Source: JBMNNU01 sp050942695
GTDB lineage: Bacteria > Chloroflexota > UBA6077
DNA length: 21,328 nucleotides
Reading direction: 5' to 3'
Assembly (NCBI GenBank): GCA_050942695.1
Contig: JBMNNU010000017.1
Coordinates: 1 to 21,328, forward strand
Numbering within the stretch: position 1 is the first letter of the stretch; each line of letters starts with the position of its first letter. Positions 7,097-15,350 of this stretch are shown piece after piece. The notes under the pieces are model-generated. The model was not told where the DNA came from and did no database searches. It saw nothing but the letters and a program-made list of their open reading frames with translations. The translations under genes were made by a program, and so were the position numbers.

Positions 7097-7879
7097 ATGA
7101 ACAGAAAACGGATTGGAGCCATACTCGTCGTACTCGGGGTGGTACTAGCCCTGGCTGTAGGTGCGGTGGTCTACCTACGAGCGGAGGAAGCAGCAGAGAT
7201 AGCCAGGCGTATACCAACAGTGGAAGTGGTAGTTGCTCTTACGGATTTGCCGGAACGAGTAGCTATTCAACCATCCTCAGTAGCTTTGACCAAAGTACCG
7301 GTAGACATCGTACCACCAGAGAAGGCAGTCGATCTGAACAGCGTCGTCGGCAGGTACCCCCTCGTGAAGATCTTTAAAGGGGAGATCCTGATCCAACCGA
7401 AGCTGGCGGACGGTAGCACCCAGACAACCCCTTCCTTCTTGCTCGATGAGGGGATGGTTGCTTTAACATACTCCGGCAACGACCTATTGACGCCTACCGG
7501 GGCAATCCGGCCTGGAGACCGTGTAGACATATTGCTAACCCTTCCGTTGACCCGCCCTCCCGCTCAAGGCAGCACCGACCCGCCTCCCAGCATCCCGCAG
7601 GTTACCCAAACCCTGGTGCAGAACGTAGAGGTATTACGGGTTGGGGGCTTCCCAGTCGGGAATCAACCGGAGGGGGCTGCAGCAGGTAAAGGGATTACCT
7701 TCCAGGTGAGCCATCAGGACGCGCTTGTCCTGAAATGGGCTAAAGACTCCGGCGGAACCATCGACCTGGTACTTCGCCACCCATCTGACAATGAACCGGT
7801 TTCTACCGAAGCAATAACCGCCAACTATATAATAGATCAGTATAATTTCCTGCTGGCCGAGCCGTTGCAACAGCAATAA
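7097..7879 (+). CDS. cpaB: Flp pilus assembly protein CpaB (RcpC)
   Basis: 260 residues. An N-terminal membrane anchor (about 6-27) follows MNRKR, then a SAF domain (about 42-105, with VVVALTDLPERVAIQPSSV and the GRYPLVKIFKGEIL block), then the RcpC/CpaB C-terminal region with IRPGDRVDILLT (137-148), VQNVEVLRVG and TFQVSHQDALVLKWAKDSG. It ends in a Gln tail. In diderm bacteria CpaB works in the periplasm with the secretin CpaC; no secretin is visible here, so it may act in the cell envelope alone. It is the first gene behind the promoter at 7044 and is followed by cpaE 61 bp after its stop. Translation signals are weak (AAGG about 11 bases upstream of the ATG). Confidence 0.9.
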   Translation: MNRKRIGAILVVLGVVLALAVGAVVYLRAEEAAEIARRIPTVEVVVALTDLPERVAIQPSSVALTKVPVDIVPPEKAVDLNSVVGRYPLVKIFKGEILIQPKLADGSTQTTPSFLLDEGMVALTYSGNDLLTPTGAIRPGDRVDILLTLPLTRPPAQGSTDPPPSIPQVTQTLVQNVEVLRVGGFPVGNQPEGAAAGKGITFQVSHQDALVLKWAKDSGGTIDLVLRHPSDNEPVSTEAITANYIIDQYNFLLAEPLQQQ

Positions 7880-7940
7880 TAGTAGTAGAGCGCCTACGGC
7901 CAAATCGCCGGGGCAATGGGAGCCCTGAGGGAGGTACTTG

Positions 7941-9257
7941 TTGGCCTCGGAAAAGATACGCGTGCTAATCGTTGATGACTTCGCGGACACGCGGGAAAGC
8001 ATTGCCAAGCTGCTTTACTTTGAAAAGGACATCGAAGTAGTCGGCTCGGCGGGCAGCGGTCCTCAAGGTATCCAGATGGCAAAAGAGTTGGGGCCGGATG
8101 TCATCCTTATGGACATCAACATGCCCGGGATGGACGGCATCACAGCCACTGAGGCGATTTACGCCGAGATGCCCGAGTGCGAAGTGATAATGATGTCGGT
8201 CCAGGGTGAACCTGACTTCCTCCGGCGAGCCATGCTTGCGGGAGCCCGTGAGTATCTAACCAAACCGTTCACCGGAGACGAGCTGGCCGGCAGTATCCGG
8301 CACGTATATGAGCTGGTTGCGGAGAAGCGGTGCCGAATGACGACGACAGCCCAACCGTCGACAGCGGTTCCAGTACCGGAAGCCCAACCCGAGGAATCCG
8401 GCCGAGTAATCGCGGTGTTCGGACCCAAAGGTGGTGTTGGGCGGACCACTGTAGCCACCAACGTGGCCATAGCTCTGAAGACCCTGGCCGACAAGAGGGT
8501 TGCGCTGGTGGACTGCAGCCTGGTTTTCGGAGATGTGGGAATAATGCTCAACCTCACCGGCAACACCACTATCTCCGACATTATCCCAAATATCCATGCG
8601 ATCGACCCCGATCTATTGGAAAGGGTTCTCGTTCAGCACAGCTCTGGAATCAGGGTGCTGTTGGCCCCGCCGAGGCCGGAGTTGGCCGAATTGATCACTG
8701 CCGACCACCTTCGCACGATCGTGAAACTTCTGAAAACGCAATACGATTACGTTGTAATCGATACCCATCCCAGCTTCGATGACGCAACGTTGGCCATGCT
8801 GGATCTGGCCGAGAGGATAGTGGTGCTGACCACACTGGAGATGCCGGCTATCAAAAACTTGAAGCTGTTCCTGGAGGTGGCGGAAGCGCTGAATTATCCG
8901 CAGGAGAAACTGGTGCTAGCCGTCAACCGTTCCGATAGCACAGGTGGAATTCGCGCTGAGGATATCGAGCAGAACATCCGAGTCAAGATATCGGCAAACA
9001 TCATGAGTTCCGGGCAGTTGATGATTGCCGCGGTGAACCAAGGGGTGCCGGTGGTGTTATCCGAACGTGAAAGCCCGGTCGCTCAGCAGTTGATGGGGTT
9101 AGCCAAAGTGCTGCTCACAGGTGAAGATGCTAAAGGGGCACTTGCCAGGGAGAACGAAATGGGGCGTCCTTCTAAGGAGAACAAACATGGGCGTGGCTTT
9201 GGAAAAATCCGACTCTCCACCTTCGTACCTTTTGCGTCCAAGAAAGGGAATGGCTGA
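7941..9257 (+). CDS. cpaE: CpaE/TadZ-like pilus ATPase with N-terminal receiver domain
   Basis: 438 residues in two parts. Residues 1-125 are a canonical response-regulator receiver: Asp12/Asp13, phospho-acceptor Asp58 (MDINMPGMDG), Ser86 and Lys108 (LTKPF). After a Pro/Ala/Glu linker (130-153) comes a MinD/ParA-type ATPase with the deviant Walker A motif GPKGGVGRTT (161-170): the signature lysine is present but the usual P-loop lysine is Arg168. A basic tail ends the protein. CpaE/TadZ positions the Tad assembly machine. Many TadZ receivers have lost the phosphorylation site; this one keeps it, so phosphorylation by a neighbouring kinase is possible (inference). Start: TTG at 7941 is six bases after GGGAGG; a TTG at 7938 is only three. 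The TGA overlaps the cpaF ATG by one base. Confidence 0.9.
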   Translation: MASEKIRVLIVDDFADTRESIAKLLYFEKDIEVVGSAGSGPQGIQMAKELGPDVILMDINMPGMDGITATEAIYAEMPECEVIMMSVQGEPDFLRRAMLAGAREYLTKPFTGDELAGSIRHVYELVAEKRCRMTTTAQPSTAVPVPEAQPEESGRVIAVFGPKGGVGRTTVATNVAIALKTLADKRVALVDCSLVFGDVGIMLNLTGNTTISDIIPNIHAIDPDLLERVLVQHSSGIRVLLAPPRPELAELITADHLRTIVKLLKTQYDYVVIDTHPSFDDATLAMLDLAERIVVLTTLEMPAIKNLKLFLEVAEALNYPQEKLVLAVNRSDSTGGIRAEDIEQNIRVKISANIMSSGQLMIAAVNQGVPVVLSERESPVAQQLMGLAKVLLTGEDAKGALARENEMGRPSKENKHGRGFGKIRLSTFVPFASKKGNG

Positions 9258-10666
9258 TGGGCCTACTCAAACGTATCGAATCAACCTCCAACGGGATACT
9301 CAACCCAACAGCCGCCAGCCCTAACCCAGCAACAATCCCTCCCGCCCCACAGGAGACTACCTTTCGTCGACAAGTTACCCCGCCTCAAGATACTACCCGA
9401 AGCGGTTTCAAGGATGTCAAAGCTCGCGTCCAAGCCAAAGTGATCGCCGAACTGGATCCAAAGAACGATCTTAACGACGACACTCAACTCAGGCACTCGG
9501 TACAACTGCTGTTCGATCAAGTTATCGAGCAGGAAGGCATTATCCTTACCCGTATTGAACGGCAGAAGCTGTTTGACGAAGTATACGCTGAGATCCGCGG
9601 TTTCGGCCCCATCGAGCCGTTCCTTCAGGATCCCAACATCACTGAGGTGATGGTGAACGGCCCCAAGTCGGTGTATGTGGAGTCGCAGGGCAAGATTCGA
9701 AAAACGGATGCGGAGTTCGACGACGACGACCACGTAATGCGCATTATCGATCGGATCGTTGCTCCTCTGGGGCGGCACATCGACGAAAGCTCACCGATGG
9801 TAGATGCCCGTCTACCGGATGGTTCTCGCGTCAACGCTATCATCGCGCCGCTCTCGCTGGTCGGCCCCTGTATCACGATACGTAAGTTCTCAAGGAGGCC
9901 GTTGACGGTAGATGACCTAATAAGGTTCGGTAGCATGACCCCAGAGCTGGCCGAGTTTCTTCAGGCTTGCGTAAAGGCAAGATTGAACATCATCGTTTCA
10001 GGTGGAACGGGCTCAGGAAAGACTACGTTGCTGAATGTGCTGTCCGGGTTTATCCCCAGCGACGAACGTATCGTTACCATCGAGGACGCGGCCGAGCTGC
10101 AGTTGCGACAGGATCACGTGGTGAGGCTGGAGGCGCGACCGCCCAATATCGAGGGGAAGGGCGCCGTTCGCATCCGCGACCTGGTCATCAACGCCCTTCG
10201 AATGCGCCCCGACCGGATAGTGGTAGGTGAATGCCGAGGCTCCGAGGCGTTGGATATGCTGCAGGCGATGAACACCGGCCACGATGGGTCTCTAACCACT
10301 GGCCACGCGAACTCACCTAGAGACATGCTAGCCAGGTTGGAGACCATGGTGCTGATGGCCGGAATGGATTTGCCCCTTCGCGCCATCCGAGAGCAGATAG
10401 CGTCGGCAATAGATCTGATCGTCCAACAGGCTCGGATGAGAGATGGTTCCCGACGCATCGTCAACGTAACGGAGGTACAGGGGATGGAGGGGGACGTTAT
10501 CGTTCTTCAAGACATCTTCGTCTTCGAACAGATGGGAGAAGAGGGGGGGAAAATCCTCGGCCACCTGAGGCCTACGGGAATCCGGCCAAAATTCATGACC
10601 AAGCTGGAGGAAGCCAATCTGCACCTGCCTCCATCGGTATTCGGCATCTCAGAAAGATTTTTCTAA
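9257..10666 (+). CDS. cpaF: Tad pilus secretion ATPase CpaF (TadA)
   Basis: 469 residues, hexameric PulE/VirB11-type ATPase that powers Flp pilus extension (and perhaps retraction). After a Pro-rich variable N-terminus (1-50) comes the N-terminal domain (about 55-235; GFGPIEPFLQDPNITEVMVNG is typical). The ATPase core follows: Walker A GGTGSGKTT (249-257), the Asp box TIEDAAELQL (274-283), Walker B RIVVGECRGSEA (320-331) and the His box TGHDGSLTTGHAN (340-352). All key residues are present. Translation is coupled to cpaE by a TGATG overlap. tadB begins 11 bp after the stop. Confidence 0.95.
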   Translation: MGLLKRIESTSNGILNPTAASPNPATIPPAPQETTFRRQVTPPQDTTRSGFKDVKARVQAKVIAELDPKNDLNDDTQLRHSVQLLFDQVIEQEGIILTRIERQKLFDEVYAEIRGFGPIEPFLQDPNITEVMVNGPKSVYVESQGKIRKTDAEFDDDDHVMRIIDRIVAPLGRHIDESSPMVDARLPDGSRVNAIIAPLSLVGPCITIRKFSRRPLTVDDLIRFGSMTPELAEFLQACVKARLNIIVSGGTGSGKTTLLNVLSGFIPSDERIVTIEDAAELQLRQDHVVRLEARPPNIEGKGAVRIRDLVINALRMRPDRIVVGECRGSEALDMLQAMNTGHDGSLTTGHANSPRDMLARLETMVLMAGMDLPLRAIREQIASAIDLIVQQARMRDGSRRIVNVTEVQGMEGDVIVLQDIFVFEQMGEEGGKILGHLRPTGIRPKFMTKLEEANLHLPPSVFGISERFF

Positions 10667-10677
10667 GGTGGTTCCAA

Positions 10678-11652
10678 GTGGCTTTTGCTTTTAGCGCGGC
10701 AGCTTTTGGCGCAATAATGCTGGCGGTAATCGGCGTCCGCTGGCTTCTGCAACCGGAACGGAGCACTATAGACGCGCGACTACTACAATATGGGAGCCGG
10801 CAACCGACATGGAAAGAGCTGCTGGAGGCCCAGGAACAAACACAGCGAAGCGCTCCGTTGACCAATGCCGTCACTCGGCGGGTTGAGAAGGCGGTAGCCG
10901 ATAAAAGCTTCGCTCAACAGATAGCTTTAGACCTGGCCAGAGCGAACCTCAAATTGAAAGTATCGGAGTATCTGATTCTAACAGTCATGGTAGCCATAAT
11001 CATAATGGCTGTTACATCCATGATATCTCGCAGTCCGATAGTCGGTTGCCTGTTCGGCATCGCATCCCTCTATCTCCCAAAATGGTACGTAAGAAGCCGG
11101 GAGCGGAAACGAGTTGCAGCCTTCAATGCTCAGTTGGGCGACACGATAGGTATTTTGGCGAACTCCCTCAGGTCGGGCTACAGTCTCTTGCAGGCGATGG
11201 AGTTGGTGGCGCGGGAAACGCCTGCGCCTATGGGCGAGGAGTTCGGGCGGGTGGTTAGAGAGGTCGGGCTCGGACTCACCCCGGAGAAAGCCTTGGAGAA
11301 CCTGGTGCGGCGCATCAACAGCGACGACCTGGACCTCATGGTGACGGCTATCAGGGTGCAACATGAGGTGGGAGGCAACCTATCCAAGATCCTGGATACC
11401 ATCGGCAACACTATACGGGAGCGAGTTCGCATCCAGGGGGAGATTACAGTCCTCACAGCCCAACAATCGCTTGCCGGGTACATCATATCAGGCTTGCCGC
11501 TGGCCATCACAGGGATTCTGTTGCTGCTGAATCCCAACTATATCATGAAGCTGTTCGCACCCGGCTGGTATATCTGTATGCCCATCTGTGGTGGCCTGGG
11601 GATAGTGCTTGGTTTCATTGCTATTCAGAGGATCGTGGCGATTGAGGTTTAG
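10678..11652 (+). CDS. tadB: Tad pilus inner-membrane platform protein TadB
   Basis: 324 residues with an N-terminal membrane segment (about 7-25), a cytoplasmic stretch, two hydrophobic segments (about 97-138), a type II secretion F domain (about 145-270; NAQLGDTIGILANSLRSGYSLLQAMELVA is characteristic) and two C-terminal membrane segments (about 265-318). TadB and TadC form the membrane platform on which CpaF acts. GTG start at 10678, preceded by AAGGTGG about six bases upstream. tadC follows after 2 bp. Confidence 0.93.
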   Translation: MAFAFSAAAFGAIMLAVIGVRWLLQPERSTIDARLLQYGSRQPTWKELLEAQEQTQRSAPLTNAVTRRVEKAVADKSFAQQIALDLARANLKLKVSEYLILTVMVAIIIMAVTSMISRSPIVGCLFGIASLYLPKWYVRSRERKRVAAFNAQLGDTIGILANSLRSGYSLLQAMELVARETPAPMGEEFGRVVREVGLGLTPEKALENLVRRINSDDLDLMVTAIRVQHEVGGNLSKILDTIGNTIRERVRIQGEITVLTAQQSLAGYIISGLPLAITGILLLLNPNYIMKLFAPGWYICMPICGGLGIVLGFIAIQRIVAIEV

Positions 11653-11654
11653 CG

Positions 11655-12593
11655 ATGGCTATTCTTTACGGATCTCTAGCAACAGCAGCTATATTGATCA
11701 TTATCCTGGGGCTTTACCTGCCCAGAACCGCCCCCAATCCGGTTAGGGCCAGGCTGGCTATCTTCGCCGAGAGGACGAGAACTCTGGAAGAGATAGAGCT
11801 CGAACAGCCCTTCACCCAGCGGGTTCTCCGCCCGATGATCGGCCAAACTGCTCGATTGATGACCCGGTTCCTGCCCGGAAAGAAGGGTAATGTTGCCAAC
11901 GATCCGGGACTTGGCCGTATTCAAAAGAAGCTGTTGTTGGCGGGCAACCCCAATAACTTGAGCCCCAACGATTTCCTTGGCATCCTCGGACTCAGCATGG
12001 CGGGCATGTCAGGCCTGATCTTCATGTTGATGGGGTTGGCCGGCGCAGACATGATTACCGCTATCTTTCTCGGATTTGTGGGGTTGGGCATCGGATACTA
12101 CATGCCAAACGTCTGGCTTACATCCAAGATCAGAGCGCGCAGGAAAGAGATAGAAAGGGCTATGCCGGACTCTTTGGACCTGCTGGTTATCAGTGTAGAG
12201 GCTGGCCTCGGCTTCGACTCCGCGATCCAGCGGTTAACGGAGAAAGCCAACAACGCCCTTACCAAAGAGTTCCGGCGGGTTCTGGCCGAGATCCGAATGG
12301 GGCGAGCCAGGCGCGAGGCGCTGAAAGATATGGTGAACCGGACTGAAGTACCGGACCTCAACACCTTCGTTGCCGCGATCATCCAGGCAGACCAATTGGG
12401 GGTGAGCATCTCCAGGGTGCTGTCGGTACAAGCTGATCAGATGCGGCAGATCAGGAGGCAAAGGGCTGAAGAGCTGGCGGCGAAAGCTCCACTTAAGATG
12501 CTCTTCCCAATGATCCTACTGATCTTTCCTGCCATCTTCATAGTCATTCTCGGACCTTCCGTGCCGGAACTATTCGGAGGCGGGGGTCTGTAG
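11655..12593 (+). CDS. tadC: Tad pilus inner-membrane platform protein TadC
   Basis: 312 residues with the same plan as TadB: a membrane segment at 1-22, two hydrophobic segments at about 107-150, a T2SSF domain (RAMPDSLDLLVISVEAGLGF near residue 175, then ADQLGVSISRVLSVQADQMR) and a C-terminal hydrophobic hairpin (LKMLFPMILLIFPAIFIVIL). Partner of TadB. ATG at 11655 lies 2 bp behind tadB; its TAG overlaps the next GTG by one base (TAGTG), so the DUF192 gene is translationally coupled. No TadE/TadF minor pilin genes follow, unlike many tad loci. Confidence 0.93.
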   Translation: MAILYGSLATAAILIIILGLYLPRTAPNPVRARLAIFAERTRTLEEIELEQPFTQRVLRPMIGQTARLMTRFLPGKKGNVANDPGLGRIQKKLLLAGNPNNLSPNDFLGILGLSMAGMSGLIFMLMGLAGADMITAIFLGFVGLGIGYYMPNVWLTSKIRARRKEIERAMPDSLDLLVISVEAGLGFDSAIQRLTEKANNALTKEFRRVLAEIRMGRARREALKDMVNRTEVPDLNTFVAAIIQADQLGVSISRVLSVQADQMRQIRRQRAEELAAKAPLKMLFPMILLIFPAIFIVILGPSVPELFGGGGL

Positions 12594-12937
12594 TGAAGGC
12601 CATCAACAGCAGGAGCGACGTGACCATCGCTCATTGCGTCCAACGTGCTACCAGTCTCTGGGCCAGATCACGGGGTTTGATTGGCAGGAAGGGATTTGAA
12701 TCGGGAAACGGGTTGCTGATCGAGCCCTGTTCGGGAATACATACCTTCGGCATGAGTTTTCCGATCGATGCGATTTTCTTGAACAAAGAGGGTGTTGTCG
12801 TCCACCTGGTGCAGGATATGAAGCCGATGAGGTTTAGTCGATATCTATTCCACGCCCGATCGGTGCTGGAGCTTCCGGCCGGCACCATCGAGCGAGCAGG
12901 TGTCCAACTGGGCGATAGGCTGGCCTTTGAAGAATAA
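12593..12937 (+). CDS. DUF192 family protein
   Basis: 114 residues that cover the whole DUF192 domain: an N-terminal VQRATSLWARSRGLIGRKGF, the core GLLIEPCSGIHTFGMSFPID with the typical Cys-x-x-Ile-His-Thr, FLNKEGVVVHLV and the closing ARSVLELPAGTIERAGVQLGDRL. Function is unknown. Some family members carry a signal peptide and are exported; this one has none. The GTG start overlaps the tadC stop by one base, which ties its expression to the pilus operon. A role in pilus assembly can be proposed only from this position. Confidence 0.88.
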   Translation: MKAINSRSDVTIAHCVQRATSLWARSRGLIGRKGFESGNGLLIEPCSGIHTFGMSFPIDAIFLNKEGVVVHLVQDMKPMRFSRYLFHARSVLELPAGTIERAGVQLGDRLAFEE

Positions 12938-13613
12938 GTTACAACAACTGCTGGATATTCTGTTCCCCTCACGATGCGCCGGATGCGGGTTGAGAGGGAT
13001 AGAGCTATGCGACCGTTGCATCTCCACTATTCGCCCGTTGGGGCCGGACTCTTGTCCTATATGCGGCCTACCATCGAAGCTCGGTGGACTGTGCATGGCC
13101 TGTCTTCGTCGAGAAGGTTATCTTTCAGGGATCAGAAGCGCTTGTATCTACGAAGGGGTCGCGAGGAAAGCGATCCACCACTTCAAATACAGGCACCGGC
13201 GTACCCTCGCCGATACCCTAGCCCGACTGCTGGACGATGAGCTTCAACGTAAGCCTCTCAAGGTTGACCTGCTTGTGCCAGTACCGCTGCACCCAAAACG
13301 GTTGGCCGAGCGTGGCTACAACCAGGCGACTCTCCTAACAGAAAGGCTGAGCGAACGGTTGGGCATCCCGATGTTGGATTGTCTCGCGCGCACAAAGGAG
13401 ACGGTATCCCAGGCCAAACTGAAAGCCGCAGCGCGCCGAGCTAACGTTCGAGGCATATTCCAGTGTGTCCAGGGAACATCCTTGAACGGGCAGAGAGTTG
13501 GGGTAGTGGACGACGTCTGCACAACTGGGGCCACCTTGGAAGACTGCGCCCGAGCTTTAAAAGAGGCTGGGGGCGGGCCGATCTGGGGGATCGTGGTAGC
13601 GAGGGATATTTAA
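12900..13613 (+). CDS. comFC: ComFC-like phosphoribosyltransferase with zinc ribbon
   Basis: 237 residues from GTG 12900. Four Cys-x-x-Cys pairs (26/29, 37/40, 52/55, 65/68) form the ComFC double zinc-finger N-terminus, beginning with LLDILFPSRCAGCG. The C-terminal PRTase fold has LLVPVPLHPKRLAERGYNQATLL (124-146) and the PRPP-binding loop VVDDVCTTGATL (202-213). ComFC acts in the cytoplasm in DNA uptake during natural transformation in Firmicutes and is widespread elsewhere. It overlaps the DUF192 gene by 38 bp if GTG 12900 is used; TTG at 12927 gives the shorter N-terminus typical of the family and is a good alternative. Neither start has a clear ribosome binding site. Its place at the end of a tad operon hints that the pilus may be linked to DNA uptake, which is inference. 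Confidence 0.9.
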   Translation: MSNWAIGWPLKNKLQQLLDILFPSRCAGCGLRGIELCDRCISTIRPLGPDSCPICGLPSKLGGLCMACLRREGYLSGIRSACIYEGVARKAIHHFKYRHRRTLADTLARLLDDELQRKPLKVDLLVPVPLHPKRLAERGYNQATLLTERLSERLGIPMLDCLARTKETVSQAKLKAAARRANVRGIFQCVQGTSLNGQRVGVVDDVCTTGATLEDCARALKEAGGGPIWGIVVARDI

Positions 13614-13614
13614 G

Positions 13615-13635
13615 GTGCTGAGTGCTGAGTTATGA
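13615..13635 (+). repeat. Three GTGCTGA-type heptamers spanning a start codon
   Basis: GTGCTGA, GTGCTGA and GTTATGA stand in 7-bp register right after the comFC stop. The third unit contains the ATG (13632) used as start of the next gene, which otherwise lacks a clear ribosome binding site. Confidence 0.5.
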
Positions 13636-15350
13636 CCGAAATAAGTGACAAGATAGTAGCGATTCCAAATATGTCTGTCGAACCGAGCGTGGGGACAAAG
13701 CAATCTAATACGCACAGACAGCGTAGCCTGGGCTTGCTCGCCTGGCTGCTTCCATCCATTTCGGACGTGCTTTTTCTGGCGCTGCTGGGGTTCGCGCTGG
13801 GCGCACGCTCCCACCAGCTTTTCAATACTGATGGCGACTTAGGTCGCCATATCGCCGTAGGTCGGCAGATACTGGCCGACCGAGCTATCCCCACCATCGA
13901 TCTGTTCTCCCACACGATGGCGGGTGAGCCTTTCGTTCCCTACGAGTGGCTCTCCGAAGTGATCTACGCCCTTACCTACCAGCAGTTGGGCTACGGGGGC
14001 ATAGCGGTGCTAGCGGCATCTCTGGCTGCCCTACCCTTCCTGCTGCTGGCCCGATGGATGGTCAGAGATGGCAGTAACATCTTCCTGGTCATCTTCCTGG
14101 TTACAATTGGAGCCCTGGCGGCCTCGATACACTGGCTGGCCAGGCCTCACCTCTTCACCATCCTACTAGCTCTATTGTGGACCCGTTCCCTACAGAATTA
14201 CCGGGCATCGGGAAGGTTGCGCTACCTGGTAGCGCTGCCTCCGATGATGATAGCCTGGGTGAATCTTCACGGCGGCTTCCTAGTAGGGTTCGTAATCCTC
14301 ATCGTTTTCGCCCTATCCTCTGCCGTTGAAGGGCTGGTCATGGGAGCCGAGCGTACCGAAAACAACACTCGCCACTCGATACGCGATACCAGAAATTTAG
14401 CTGTGGCAGGGGCGATATCCCTCGTCGCGGTTGGGCTCAATCCGTCGGGGTTCGCAGTGCTTCCCCATGTGCTGAGCTATTTCCAATACCGTTTTCTTGT
14501 TAACAACACCATGGAGTACCTATCACCCAATTTCCACAATTTGGGTCCTCAGCTATTTGCATGCTTGATCCTATTGTCGATTGTTGCTATGGCATTTACG
14601 TCACGAAGGCAGAGCATCACCGATGTTGCCCTCCTTGCTGTATGGATAGCTTTTTCTCTCTTCTCCGCTCGCAACATCCCGCTCTTCGTCGTTATCTGTC
14701 TCCCCTTTATCGGCCGAGTAGCCAGCGAAGCGCTCGGCAACATGCACTTATTGACTCCTGCATGGATAGATAAAAAATTGGAGACACCCCAAACCCTAGT
14801 CGGCGTGCCCCAGACCCGCCGTTATCTATCTGAGCAGCGATCAGCAAATTTGTTGGAAAAAGATGGAGCGCGGCCAAGCCTGGCTGCTGTATTGTCCGCT
14901 ACTGATCAACTCTTAGGACGCCCTTTGCTTCCGGTGCTCGGGATCGCTCTAGCTTTCTGGCTTACTGTCGGAGGTATAGGAGCAAACCATGTGGATGTGG
15001 GCTTCGACGAGAGGAAGTTCCCTATCCAGGCGCTCGAGCAGGCCGAGGAACTGGGAGTCAGGGGCAATCTTTTCAACTACTTCCCCTGGGGAGGATATAT
15101 CCTTTACGCCGGCTACCCGAAATACAGGGTGTTCATTGATGGGCAAACAGACTTTTACGGCGAAGAGCTAACCAAGGATTACCTGAAGGTAGCTCGACTC
15201 GAGCCCGAGTGGCATGAGGTTCTCGACCGCTACCAGATCGGTTGGGTTCTTTTCCCACATCAGTCGCCCTTGAGCCTGATGCTGGCCCGTACCCCAGGCT
15301 GGCAACTGGCCTATCAGGATGAGACATCAGACCTGTTTATTCGTAATTGA
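13632..15350 (+). CDS. Polytopic membrane protein, GT-C-like, first of a tandem pair
   Basis: 572 residues with about ten hydrophobic segments from residue 45 onward and a soluble C-terminal domain of about 110 residues. I know this type as an unnamed family, not by function. An acidic first loop (NTDGDLGRHIAVGR, 65-78), then DLFSHTMAGEPFVPYEWLSE, recalls GT-C glycosyltransferases of the Pmt/ArnT type, which act on lipid-linked sugars at the outer face of the membrane. Other landmarks are WVNLHGGF (209-216), LSPNFHN and a C-terminal NYFPWGGYILY...FIDGQTDFYG. The gene at 15347 has every one of these blocks at the same place. The short N-terminus (1-33) is hydrophilic. Start uncertain: the ATG lies inside a heptamer repeat. 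The TGA overlaps the next TTG by 4 bases. Confidence 0.75.
   Translation: MTEISDKIVAIPNMSVEPSVGTKQSNTHRQRSLGLLAWLLPSISDVLFLALLGFALGARSHQLFNTDGDLGRHIAVGRQILADRAIPTIDLFSHTMAGEPFVPYEWLSEVIYALTYQQLGYGGIAVLAASLAALPFLLLARWMVRDGSNIFLVIFLVTIGALAASIHWLARPHLFTILLALLWTRSLQNYRASGRLRYLVALPPMMIAWVNLHGGFLVGFVILIVFALSSAVEGLVMGAERTENNTRHSIRDTRNLAVAGAISLVAVGLNPSGFAVLPHVLSYFQYRFLVNNTMEYLSPNFHNLGPQLFACLILLSIVAMAFTSRRQSITDVALLAVWIAFSLFSARNIPLFVVICLPFIGRVASEALGNMHLLTPAWIDKKLETPQTLVGVPQTRRYLSEQRSANLLEKDGARPSLAAVLSATDQLLGRPLLPVLGIALAFWLTVGGIGANHVDVGFDERKFPIQALEQAEELGVRGNLFNYFPWGGYILYAGYPKYRVFIDGQTDFYGEELTKDYLKVARLEPEWHEVLDRYQIGWVLFPHQSPLSLMLARTPGWQLAYQDETSDLFIRN
14363..14390 (+). repeat. Four degenerate heptamers inside the first membrane-protein gene
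   Basis: CAACACT, CGCCACT, CGATACG and CGATACC stand in register and encode part of a hydrophilic loop (about residues 245-253). The paralogous gene has a nine-unit heptamer array in the equivalent loop. Four units with this much divergence could be chance, so confidence is modest. Confidence 0.4.
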
